Shown piece after piece: positions 1-6,357 of a stretch of 8,816 nt of DNA. The translations under genes and the position numbers were made by a program. Positions within the stretch are counted from its first letter, which is position 1, and each line of letters starts with the position of its first letter. This DNA is from Spirochaetaceae bacterium (GTDB taxonomy: Bacteria > Spirochaetota > Spirochaetia > PWKH01), in contig PWNW01000092.1 in NCBI GenBank assembly GCA_003557605.1, positions 1-8,816 on the forward strand. The letters run 5' to 3'. The notes below the pieces were generated by a model. It was not told where the DNA came from. It worked only from the letters and a program-made list of their open reading frames with translations, and did not search any database.

Positions 1-391
1 CCTTCTGCCTGGTTGAATCAAAGCTGCCGGTTACCAGGGCCGGAGCAAGGCATCCGTAGGTGGCTCCTACCTTGTGAGCGCCGGTGGGAAAATATTTTCC
101 TACTAAAGAAAAAATTCTTGCAGGAACACCGGTAAGGCTCGGAGGAAGTTCTATATAGTTGGGTCCGCCGAATCCGCCCCCAGCGAGGTTTGGCTCATTG
201 TTCCAGGTAATCCTGAACAGGTTCACCGGGTCAAGGTCCCACAGACCGGTGCCAGTCAGTTTCTTTCTGATTCCCTCGGGTACCAGTGAAGGGTCCTTCA
301 TCTGGGCAAAGGTGGGAAGAATCACTCCCTTCTCCCTGCACCGCTGGATATTTTTCTTTCTGATTTCTTCATGGATCGTCAAGTCAATCAT
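1..391 (-). CDS. PLP-dependent enzyme, TrpB-like (fold type II), N-terminal part; runs off the left edge
   Basis: The minus strand is open from an ATG at 391 to the window edge, giving 130 residues that begin MIDLTIHEEIRKKN. The start is supported by a GGAGG ribosome site (about 397-401 on the plus strand) 5 bases upstream. Near residues 102-109 the motif PTGAHKVG matches the HTGAHK motif that carries the PLP-binding lysine of tryptophan synthase beta, so K107 is the likely Schiff-base lysine. Upstream segments such as VNLFRITWNNEP (56-67) and GGPNYIELPP (75-84) recall a widespread family annotated only as 'pyridoxal-5-phosphate-dependent protein, beta subunit'; that recognition is from memory. 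The family's reaction is not known to me. It does not show the N-terminal pattern I recall for diaminopropionate ammonia-lyase (YgeX), the PLP enzyme usually found in these clusters. It is transcribed divergently from the purine operon across a shared control region, so it may be co-regulated. The C-terminal part lies outside the window. Confidence 0.85.
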   Translation of the reverse strand, partial: MIDLTIHEEIRKKNIQRCREKGVILPTFAQMKDPSLVPEGIRKKLTGTGLWDLDPVNLFRITWNNEPNLAGGGFGGPNYIELPPSLTGVPARIFSLVGKYFPTGAHKVGATYGCLAPALVTGSFDSTRQK

Positions 392-449
392 GTATTCCTC
401 CGCATTCGCATTCCTGCATGGTAGTCAGCTTAAACGCTGTAAAGTAAAA

Positions 450-477
450 ACATACATCCGCAGTTGGGCATGTATGT
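450..477. repeat. 8-bp perfect inverted repeat in the leftward gene's leader
   Basis: ACATACAT (450-457) and ATGTATGT (470-477) are perfect complements separated by 12 bases. If the leftward promoter at 485-511 is used, transcription would begin near 478. The repeat would then form a hairpin at the extreme 5' end of the PLP-enzyme mRNA. It could equally be a protein-binding site. It is AT-rich, so chance occurrence is possible. Confidence 0.4.
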
Positions 478-482
478 ACATA
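473..482. repeat. 10-bp perfect palindrome TATGTACATA
   Basis: TATGTACATA is its own reverse complement. It overlaps the right arm of the inverted repeat at 450-477 and lies between the candidate leftward -10 box and the leader. The position suits a repressor operator, but no regulator can be named and the short AT-rich palindrome may be chance. Confidence 0.35.
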
Positions 483-484
483 TA

Positions 485-511
485 CTTATCCCATAAACTG
501 TCTTTGGTCAA
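485..511 (-). promoter_or_regulatory. Candidate leftward promoter for the PLP enzyme gene
   Basis: Read on the minus strand, TTGACC (506-511) is followed after 15 bases by GATAAG (485-490), which is preceded by an extended -10 TGG. The -35 matches consensus at five of six bases and the -10 at four of six. The spacer is shorter than the usual 16-18, so this is a tentative call. It would give a leader of about 87 bases for the gene starting at 391. Confidence 0.3.
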
Positions 512-516
512 GGATT

Positions 517-572
517 ATTTGTTGCAATTTGTTGTATAACGAAAAGAACCTGAAATGTTGCAGTATGTTGCA
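517..572 (+). promoter_or_regulatory. Four-copy 10-bp direct repeat, probable operator for both divergent genes
   Basis: Four 10-base units end in TGTTGCA or TGTTGTA: ATTTGTTGCA (517-526), ATTTGTTGTA (527-536), AAATGTTGCA (553-562) and GTATGTTGCA (563-572). They form two head-to-tail pairs, each with a 10-base period, that is about one helical turn, and the pairs are offset by 36 bases. The right pair ends 8 bases before the rightward -35 box (581). The left pair begins 5 bases beyond the leftward -35 candidate (506-511). This placement suggests binding sites for one activator or repressor that acts on both transcription directions. The regulator is not encoded in the window and its family cannot be told from the site. 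Confidence 0.5.
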
Positions 573-580
573 CATTATGG

Positions 581-608
581 TTGACAGATTTCTCCGACAG
601 AGTAGAAT
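581..608 (+). promoter_or_regulatory. Sigma70-type promoter of the ygfK operon
   Basis: A perfect -35 box TTGACA (581-586) is separated by 16 bases from TAGAAT (603-608), which matches the -10 consensus at five of six positions. Transcription would start near 615, giving a leader of about 29 bases before the ygfK start at 644. That is too short for a riboswitch. The direct repeats at 553-572 sit just upstream. The call rests on sequence match only. Confidence 0.65.
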
Positions 609-643
609 ATTACTGAAACCCTAAGGCTGACAAGGAGCGATGT

Positions 644-3600
644 ATGAGCGACATTATGCGTCCGGTTCCCTTCAAGGACCTGGCAGTAAAAATACTTCGG
701 GAGCAGGAGAGCAGCAGAACCATCTTCTCCTATCCCCTCAACCATGTATATAAAAGCGAAGAAGACCGCCGAACTGTGTCGGTGTTCTCACAGGAATGCG
801 CCTCCCCCGTCGGACCCGCAGCGGGACCTCATACCCAGCTTGCCCAGAACATAATAGTTTCCTATCTTGCCGGCGGACGCTTTATGGAGCTGAAGACGGT
901 GCAGAAACTCGATGAGCTGGAGATTGAAAAACCCTGCATCTATGCTGCTGATGAGGGCTACAATGTGGAATGGTCAAGTGAGTTCACCCTTGAACAGTCA
1001 TTTGATGAATACCTGAAAGCATGGTTCATCCTGCATCTGCTTGAGGCAAACTCCGAAAGGAAAACCCCCTCATTCATCTTCAACATGAGCGTCGGGTATG
1101 ACTTGGAGGGTATTAAGACAGATAAGATGCAGAGGTTCATCAATTCCATGATTGATGCTTCACAGCATCCCCTTTTTGAGCAGTACAGCAGCATATACCG
1201 CAGGGCCGCATCCGCCCTGGATATGTCGGGATCGATGGAAGTGTCGCCCTGCATATCGCCGTCGGTGACCCTCTCCACCATGCATGGATGCCCTCCTGAG
1301 GAAATTGAGGCAATCTGCCGATATATGCTTACTGAAAAGAAGCTGGATACCTTTGTCAAACTGAACCCGACGCTCCTCGGCTATGACCGGGTCAGGGAAA
1401 TGCTTGATGCATTGGGGTATGAGTACCTGCATCTGAAGCGGGAATCTTTCGAGCATGACCTGCAGTACCCCGATGCAGTATCTATGCTGAAACGGCTGGC
1501 AGATGAGGCTGAATTATGCGGAAGAGGGTTCGGGATCAAGCTGTCCAATACCCTCGGTTCAGTAAATGACCAGGGACGTCTTCCAGGTGATGAGATGTAC
1601 ATGTCCGGAAGGGCCCTGTATCCCCTGACGGTCACCCTGGCATCTAATATTTCAGAAGAGTTTGACGGAACACTTCCGGTATCTTACAGTGCAGGAGCTG
1701 CTTCATGGAACGTGGGAGGGATTTTTGATGCGGGCATCCATCCCATTACCGCTGCCACGGAACTGCTGAAGCCATCAGGGTACCTGAGACTCCGTGATAT
1801 GGCTGAAGCCTGCAGTGACCGAAAAGAGGGTTGGACGAAGCAGAAGGTGGATGTGCCTGCACTTAAGGCCCTTGCCGCAGAGGCAATGGAGGACCCCCGG
1901 TACCGGAAAGAGTACCGGGGAGATCATATGGTATCGGTGAAAAAACCCTTAAGCAGATTTGACTGCTATACCGCTCCCTGCGTCGCCGCCTGTCCGATTT
2001 CACAGGATATTCCAGAATACCTTGATTTTGCAGGTCATGGGCTGTTCGAGGAATCACTGGAGATGATCTGCCGGAAAAATCCCCTGCCCAACATCATGGG
2101 GTATATATGCGACCATCAGTGCATGTACAACTGCACCCGTATGCACTACGAGGGTGCGGTGCAGATCAGGGAGCTCAAACGCATTGCCGCAGAGGCAGGA
2201 AGGGAGGAGTACAGACAGTCACTGAAGAAGCCTCAGCCCCTTGCGGTAAAGGCCGCGGTGATCGGAGCAGGCCCTGCAGGACTTTCTGCCGCCTATTATC
2301 TTGCGATGCAGGGAATTGGTGTTACTGTTTTTGAACGTGAAAGTTCCGCGGGAGGGATCGTGCAGCATGTGATCCCCGATTTCCGGTTTCCCCAGAAGGC
2401 CATTGATGCGGATGTTTCCCATATTGAGTCCCTGGGCGTCTCCTTTGTATTCAATGCTGATATCGAAACTCTGGATGCAGCATCTCTCCAGAGCCAGGGA
2501 TTCTCATATTTGCTGTATGCGGTGGGGGCGGAGAAGAACATCAGCCTCCCCCTGGAGTCATGTGCCGGCAAGGTCACCGATTCCCTCAGTTTTCTTCGAA
2601 GATTCCGAAGGCATGAACCCGTTGAACTCGGTGAGCATGCCGTAGTGGTGGGGGGAGGAAATACCGCTATGGACGGTGCCCGTGCCGCTGCTGCGGTGCC
2701 CGGAGTACGTTCCGTCACGGTGGTGTACAGGAGAACAGAAAAGCAGATGCCTGCGGACCTTGAGGAATATGACAATGCCCTGAAGGACGGAGTGAAGTTC
2801 CGGTTTCTTGCAAATCCTGTATCACTGGATGGAAATGCCTTGCTTTGCCGGGTGATGAAGCTCGGTGAGCCGGATGAGAGCGGAAGGGCAAGGCCGGTAG
2901 AGACAGATGAAACCTTCACCATTCCCTGCGATACCCTCATCACTGCGGTAGGTGAACGGACTGACGTGGATCTGCTTCGCTCCTACGGACTACCGGTTTC
3001 CGATTCCGGAGAGGTGATGACCGACGAGGAAACCCTGGAAACTTCCGTGGAAGGTGTCTTTCTCATTGGGGATGCCTTCAGCGGACCTTCAACGGTGGTT
3101 CAGTCCGCAGCTTCGGCTATGAAGGCATGCGCCCGCATCATAGAACAGGAGCTTGGGTCCGAAGAAAAGGCCGCAGATGAACCGGATCAGCCGGAGGAAG
3201 AGCTCTCTGAAAAACTGTCCGTTGTAGAGCAGTACTACTACCAGGAAATTGCTGATAAACGTGTCGGGTACTCCCAAAGCTGCAGGCGGGGAGAGCTTCC
3301 TGATGAGCAGCTGGCGGCCCATGAAGCAAAGCGCTGCCTTGAGTGCTCTAGGTTGTGCAATATCTGCGTGGATGTTTGTCCCAACCGTGCAAACGCAGCG
3401 GTGGACGTGATGTCCCTGAAGCGGTTTTCCAATCCCTATCAGATAATCCATATTGACAGTTACTGCAATGAATGCGGCAACTGCGCACTGTTCTGTCCCT
3501 GGGAGGGTAAGCCCTACACAGATAAATTTACGGTGTTCTCCTGCATGGAGGATTTTCAAGAATCCTCCAACAGCGGGTTTTTCATCCGTCAAGGCACCAT

Positions 3601-3748
3601 CCATATTCGGGACGGCAGCAGCATGATCACCTGCGGTATTGAGGAACTGACCAAGACAGAGGCTGATGAGAACCTTGCGGTGCTGATTGATCATATTTTG
3701 AAAGACCACAAGTATCTGGTTGACGAAAAAGAGCTGGAAAGGAGCTGA
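644..3748 (+). CDS. ygfK: YgfK: FAD/NAD(P)- and Fe-S-containing oxidoreductase ('putative selenate reductase subunit')
   Basis: This 1034-residue protein closely follows E. coli YgfK (about 1032 residues) along its length. Residues about 1-400 form a dihydroorotate dehydrogenase-like barrel with TMHGCPP (C216), VKLNPT (K239) and GIKLSNT (K299). A GltD-type Fe-S domain follows, with C441, C446, C450 and then C489, C493, C497. The FAD site has GAGPAG at 541-546, the NAD(P) site has GGGNTAMD at 670-677, and the closing FAD motif GD is at 809-810. After an acidic linker (about 836-865) come C898, C901, C905, C908, C912 and a second ferredoxin motif C941, C944, C947, C951. The same modules make up dihydropyrimidine dehydrogenase and glutamate synthase small subunit, in a different order. 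It is therefore a cytoplasmic electron-transfer or ring-reducing enzyme. The selenate reductase name is historical, and a role in anaerobic purine breakdown fits the neighbours better. The start is supported by AAGGAG at 632-637, 6 bases from the ATG. Confidence 0.95.
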   Translation: MSDIMRPVPFKDLAVKILREQESSRTIFSYPLNHVYKSEEDRRTVSVFSQECASPVGPAAGPHTQLAQNIIVSYLAGGRFMELKTVQKLDELEIEKPCIYAADEGYNVEWSSEFTLEQSFDEYLKAWFILHLLEANSERKTPSFIFNMSVGYDLEGIKTDKMQRFINSMIDASQHPLFEQYSSIYRRAASALDMSGSMEVSPCISPSVTLSTMHGCPPEEIEAICRYMLTEKKLDTFVKLNPTLLGYDRVREMLDALGYEYLHLKRESFEHDLQYPDAVSMLKRLADEAELCGRGFGIKLSNTLGSVNDQGRLPGDEMYMSGRALYPLTVTLASNISEEFDGTLPVSYSAGAASWNVGGIFDAGIHPITAATELLKPSGYLRLRDMAEACSDRKEGWTKQKVDVPALKALAAEAMEDPRYRKEYRGDHMVSVKKPLSRFDCYTAPCVAACPISQDIPEYLDFAGHGLFEESLEMICRKNPLPNIMGYICDHQCMYNCTRMHYEGAVQIRELKRIAAEAGREEYRQSLKKPQPLAVKAAVIGAGPAGLSAAYYLAMQGIGVTVFERESSAGGIVQHVIPDFRFPQKAIDADVSHIESLGVSFVFNADIETLDAASLQSQGFSYLLYAVGAEKNISLPLESCAGKVTDSLSFLRRFRRHEPVELGEHAVVVGGGNTAMDGARAAAAVPGVRSVTVVYRRTEKQMPADLEEYDNALKDGVKFRFLANPVSLDGNALLCRVMKLGEPDESGRARPVETDETFTIPCDTLITAVGERTDVDLLRSYGLPVSDSGEVMTDEETLETSVEGVFLIGDAFSGPSTVVQSAASAMKACARIIEQELGSEEKAADEPDQPEEELSEKLSVVEQYYYQEIADKRVGYSQSCRRGELPDEQLAAHEAKRCLECSRLCNICVDVCPNRANAAVDVMSLKRFSNPYQIIHIDSYCNECGNCALFCPWEGKPYTDKFTVFSCMEDFQESSNSGFFIRQGTIHIRDGSSMITCGIEELTKTEADENLAVLIDHILKDHKYLVDEKELERS
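1895..1920 (+). repeat. GC-rich 8-bp hairpin inside ygfK at a domain boundary
   Basis: CCCCGGTA (1895-1902) pairs perfectly with TACCGGGG (1913-1920) around a 10-base loop. It covers codons about 418-426, between the barrel-like domain and the first Fe-S motif at C441. No T-run follows, so it is not a terminator. It may be chance created by codons for repeated Arg-Tyr residues. Confidence 0.35.
3546..3569 (+). repeat. 9-bp perfect hairpin inside the 3' part of ygfK
   Basis: TGGAGGATT (3546-3554) pairs with AATCCTCCA (3561-3569) around a 6-base loop. It lies in codons about 968-976, downstream of the last ferredoxin motif and about 180 bases before the stop. A T-tract does not follow directly, so termination is unlikely. 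An mRNA-stability or processing role is possible but unsupported. Confidence 0.35.
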
Positions 3749-3750
3749 CT

Positions 3751-5091
3751 ATGCTGATAGTGAAGGGATGCAGGGCAATAGAATTTCAGCCTTCTAAGGT
3801 ATATGAAGATTTTGACGTTGTCATTGACAAAGGACGCATCATTGCCTCCGGAGCCGGTGCGGCAAAGGAATTTTCCCTGAAGGATGCCAAGGTGATAGAC
3901 GGAAGGGGAAAGCTTCTGATGCCGGGACTGGTCTGCGCACATCACCATGTCTATTCAGGCCTTTCCAGGGGCATTACCGCTTCCATCGGGCCAACCCCCG
4001 ACTTTATATCGGTGCTTCAGCAGCTTTGGTGGAAGCTTGACCGGGCGCTGGCTGAGGAGGCAGTTTATCTCTCATCGCTGATCTGCAGCATTGATGCGGT
4101 GAGGTGCGGTACAACGACGGTGGTTGATCATCATGCGAGCCCCGGATTCATTGAGGGGTCACTGTCTGCAGTCCGCAGGGGATTTGAGCAGACGGGCATG
4201 CGGGGCATTACCTGCTATGAGATCACCTGCCGGAACCGAGGCATGGAGGAGGCGGAGCAGGGACTTCAGGAAAATCTTTCATTCGCCAGGGAAATTGATG
4301 CCCAGCGGAGAGACGGCAGCTGGAACGGCCTGTGTGAAGCCGCCATCGGGGCTCATGCTCCTTTTACCGTGGATGATGACGCCATGAAGATGATTGCCGA
4401 TGCTGTGCAGGCTTCCGGACGGGGCGTGCATATCCATACGGCGGAGGACAGCTACGACGTCTCCCATTGCCATCATCACTACCGGAAGGACATTATTGAA
4501 AAACTTGACGGCTTCGGCCTGCTGAACAACCGTTCGATCCTGGTTCATGGTGTGCACTTGCGGGAAGATGAGCTGGAAATGCTCAATAAGCTGGATTCGT
4601 TTCTTATTCATAATGCGCGGTCAAATATGAACAACCATGTCGGCTACTGCCGAGGCCTTCCGGTGGTGAAAAATTCCGCACTGGGCACCGACGGCATCGG
4701 AGCCGACATGTTCGAGGAATTCAAGATGGCATGGTTCAAGCACCGGGATGCCGGCGGTTCCCTGCAGCCGGGGGATTATCTCCGGATGCTTTCCAACGGC
4801 CATGAACTTGTTTCCCGGTACTTTCAGATGCCCTTCGGGTCGCTGAAGCCCGGGAATGCTGCTGATCTGGTGATCAGCGATTATGACAGTCCCACACCGT
4901 TGAAAGATGAGAACATTGCCGGGCATATGGCTTTCGGTATGGGGTCCCGGGATGTGAGAACGGTAATCATTAACGGGAACATTGTGATGGAGAACCGGGA
5001 GTTTCCCTTTGATCTGCAGAAGATCTACGGGGAAGCGCAGAAAGCTGCACAGGAGCTGTGGGACGCTATGGATGCACTGCAGGTACAGTAA
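3751..5091 (+). CDS. ssnA: SsnA: putative amidohydrolase/aminohydrolase
   Basis: This 446-residue protein belongs to the metal-dependent amidohydrolase superfamily, in the branch that includes guanine deaminase and chlorohydrolases. It is close in length to E. coli SsnA (about 442). The N-terminal beta-sandwich segment leads to MPGLVCAHHHV, whose H64-x-H66 pair should bind the metal. Further expected ligands or catalytic residues are H229 and E232 in HIHTAED, H266 and H269 in LVHGVHL, and D314 in LGTDGIGADMFEE. A small His cluster HCHHH (239-243) follows the HTAED motif. It probably hydrolyses a C-N bond of a purine-derived intermediate in the cytoplasm; the exact substrate is not known to me. 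The gap after ygfK is only 2 bases. The AAGGAG site (3739-3744) lies inside the end of ygfK, 6 bases before the ATG, so translation is probably coupled. No key residue looks missing. Confidence 0.93.
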   Translation: MLIVKGCRAIEFQPSKVYEDFDVVIDKGRIIASGAGAAKEFSLKDAKVIDGRGKLLMPGLVCAHHHVYSGLSRGITASIGPTPDFISVLQQLWWKLDRALAEEAVYLSSLICSIDAVRCGTTTVVDHHASPGFIEGSLSAVRRGFEQTGMRGITCYEITCRNRGMEEAEQGLQENLSFAREIDAQRRDGSWNGLCEAAIGAHAPFTVDDDAMKMIADAVQASGRGVHIHTAEDSYDVSHCHHHYRKDIIEKLDGFGLLNNRSILVHGVHLREDELEMLNKLDSFLIHNARSNMNNHVGYCRGLPVVKNSALGTDGIGADMFEEFKMAWFKHRDAGGSLQPGDYLRMLSNGHELVSRYFQMPFGSLKPGNAADLVISDYDSPTPLKDENIAGHMAFGMGSRDVRTVIINGNIVMENREFPFDLQKIYGEAQKAAQELWDAMDALQVQ

Positions 5092-5096
5092 CACAT

Positions 5097-5102
5097 AAGG
5101 AG
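5097..5102 (+). promoter_or_regulatory. Ribosome binding site that fixes the ygeY start
   Basis: AAGGAG lies 6 bases before the ATG at 5109, the same arrangement as for ygfK and ssnA. The alternative in-frame ATG at 5058 lies inside ssnA and has no comparable site, so the downstream start is preferred. Confidence 0.8.
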
Positions 5103-5108
5103 AACAAC

Positions 5109-6332
5109 ATGAACGATTATGCAAAAAACATTCTTGAGAAGGCAAACCAATACCGCATGGAGACGGCACAGCTGCTTTCTCAGATGATTCAGACAAAATC
5201 CTACAGCGGAAAGGAAGAAGATGTCTGCAGGCTTATTCACACAATGTGTGAGGAAGCAGGGTTTGACGAAGTCCGGTTTGACGGACTCGGAAGCGTGATT
5301 GCCAGGATAGGGACGGGGAGCAGTATCCTTGCTTTTGATGCCCATATCGACACGGTAGAGGTGGGGGACCCCTCACAATGTATCACCGATCCTTTTTCAG
5401 GAATTATTGAAGGAGGACTGGTGAAAGGCAGGGGCGCCTCCGACCAGAAGGGCGGGGCAGCTTCCATGATTACTGCAGGAAAGATATTGAAGGAACTGGG
5501 ATATGAAGGAGATTTTTCCATCTATTTCACCTTTACAGTAATGGAGGAGGACTGCGACGGCATGTGCTGGAAGTACCTGATAGAAGAGGAGGGCCTGAGG
5601 CCTGACTTCGCAGTTTCCACGGAACCTACAAGCTGCAGGCTCTATCGGGGACATCGAGGCCGAATGGAGATGACTGTCCGGATGAAGGGAGTCTCTGCCC
5701 ACGGATCTGCGCCCCATCGGGGAGAGAGCGCTGCGTATAAGGCTGCCCGTGCTGTTTTAGCCATGGAAAAGCTCAATGAGGATCTTCAGCCCGATGATGA
5801 CAACTTCCTGGGGAAAGGAACTATTGTAGTCTCCCAGGTGGATGTTCACGGACCCAGTCAGTGCGCAGTCCCGGACCAGGCAATGCTGTATCTCGACAGG
5901 CGCCTTACCTGGGGAGAGGATGCGGAACTGGCGATACGTCAGGTGAAGCAGTATATCGCTGATGCCTCGGGAGAACCGGAGGATTCTATAGCTGTAACCA
6001 TGCCGAACTATGCCAAGCGGGGCTGGAGAAACGCCGAGTACGGACAGGAGCTCTATTTTCCCACCTGGAAAATTCCTGCAGACCACCCGGTGGTGCAGGC
6101 AGGGGAAGAGGCATATGAACTGCTCTACGGGAAAAAACCTGTGGTTGATAAATGGACATTTTCCACGAACCTGGTAGCGGTGACCGGACGGCATGAGATA
6201 CCTGCCATCGGGTTTGGTCCCGGAGATGAAGATCAGGCCCATGCTCCTAATGAGGTGAACAGAATTGATGACCTGGAGATATGTTCGGCATTTTATGCCA
6301 TGCTTCCCTATACGCTTGAAAAAAAACGGTAG
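5109..6332 (+). CDS. ygeY: YgeY: M20-family metallohydrolase linked to selenium/purine metabolism
   Basis: From the ATG at 5109 the product is 407 residues, close to E. coli YgeY (about 403). It has the complete di-metal M20/ArgE/DapE site: H79-x-D81 in DAHIDTV, D112 in GRGASDQKGG, the Glu pair E146-E147 in VMEEDCDG (general base and metal ligand), E172 in STEPTSC, and H378 near the end in HAPNEVNRI. H198 in SAHGSAPHRGE matches the histidine of the lid/dimerisation domain, which spans roughly residues 185-295. No signal peptide is seen, so it is cytoplasmic. Family members hydrolyse amide bonds of N-acyl or N-carbamoyl amino compounds. A ring-opened purine-breakdown intermediate is a likely substrate, by context only. 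It follows ssnA by 17 bases. In E. coli ygeY sits elsewhere in the cluster, beside ygeX and hyuA, so its position between ssnA and the Mo-hydroxylase is a rearrangement. Confidence 0.93.
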   Translation: MNDYAKNILEKANQYRMETAQLLSQMIQTKSYSGKEEDVCRLIHTMCEEAGFDEVRFDGLGSVIARIGTGSSILAFDAHIDTVEVGDPSQCITDPFSGIIEGGLVKGRGASDQKGGAASMITAGKILKELGYEGDFSIYFTFTVMEEDCDGMCWKYLIEEEGLRPDFAVSTEPTSCRLYRGHRGRMEMTVRMKGVSAHGSAPHRGESAAYKAARAVLAMEKLNEDLQPDDDNFLGKGTIVVSQVDVHGPSQCAVPDQAMLYLDRRLTWGEDAELAIRQVKQYIADASGEPEDSIAVTMPNYAKRGWRNAEYGQELYFPTWKIPADHPVVQAGEEAYELLYGKKPVVDKWTFSTNLVAVTGRHEIPAIGFGPGDEDQAHAPNEVNRIDDLEICSAFYAMLPYTLEKKR

Positions 6333-6357
6333 TATATTATATTGCGGAGGGTGAGTT

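Noticed and set aside
159..539. Open frame of 126 codons on the plus strand
   Set aside because: It lies mainly opposite the PLP-enzyme gene (1-391, minus), which has a conserved TGAHK motif and a strong ribosome site. The plus-strand translation has no recognisable family features and continues into the control region with its repeats.
609..643. Possible purine riboswitch in the operon leader
   Set aside because: The leader from the predicted start is only about 29 bases, too short for an aptamer, and no purine-riboswitch core or terminator stem is visible.
2296..2943. 215-codon antisense open frame inside ygfK
   Set aside because: It is opposite the FAD/NAD(P)-binding region of ygfK, with no recognisable domain or ribosome site; it is a by-product of codon bias.
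5058..5108. Upstream in-frame start for ygeY that would add 17 residues
   Set aside because: It overlaps the end of ssnA and lacks a ribosome site, and the added residues do not resemble the family N-terminus. The ATG at 5109 has AAGGAG at 6 bases and gives the usual length.
6316..6343. Promoter-like boxes TTGAAA and TATATT with a 16-base spacer before the Mo-hydroxylase gene
   Set aside because: Transcription would begin near 6350 and leave only about 8 bases before the ATG, cutting off the GGAGG ribosome site. The boxes are in the end of ygeY and an AT-rich gap, so a chance match is more likely.
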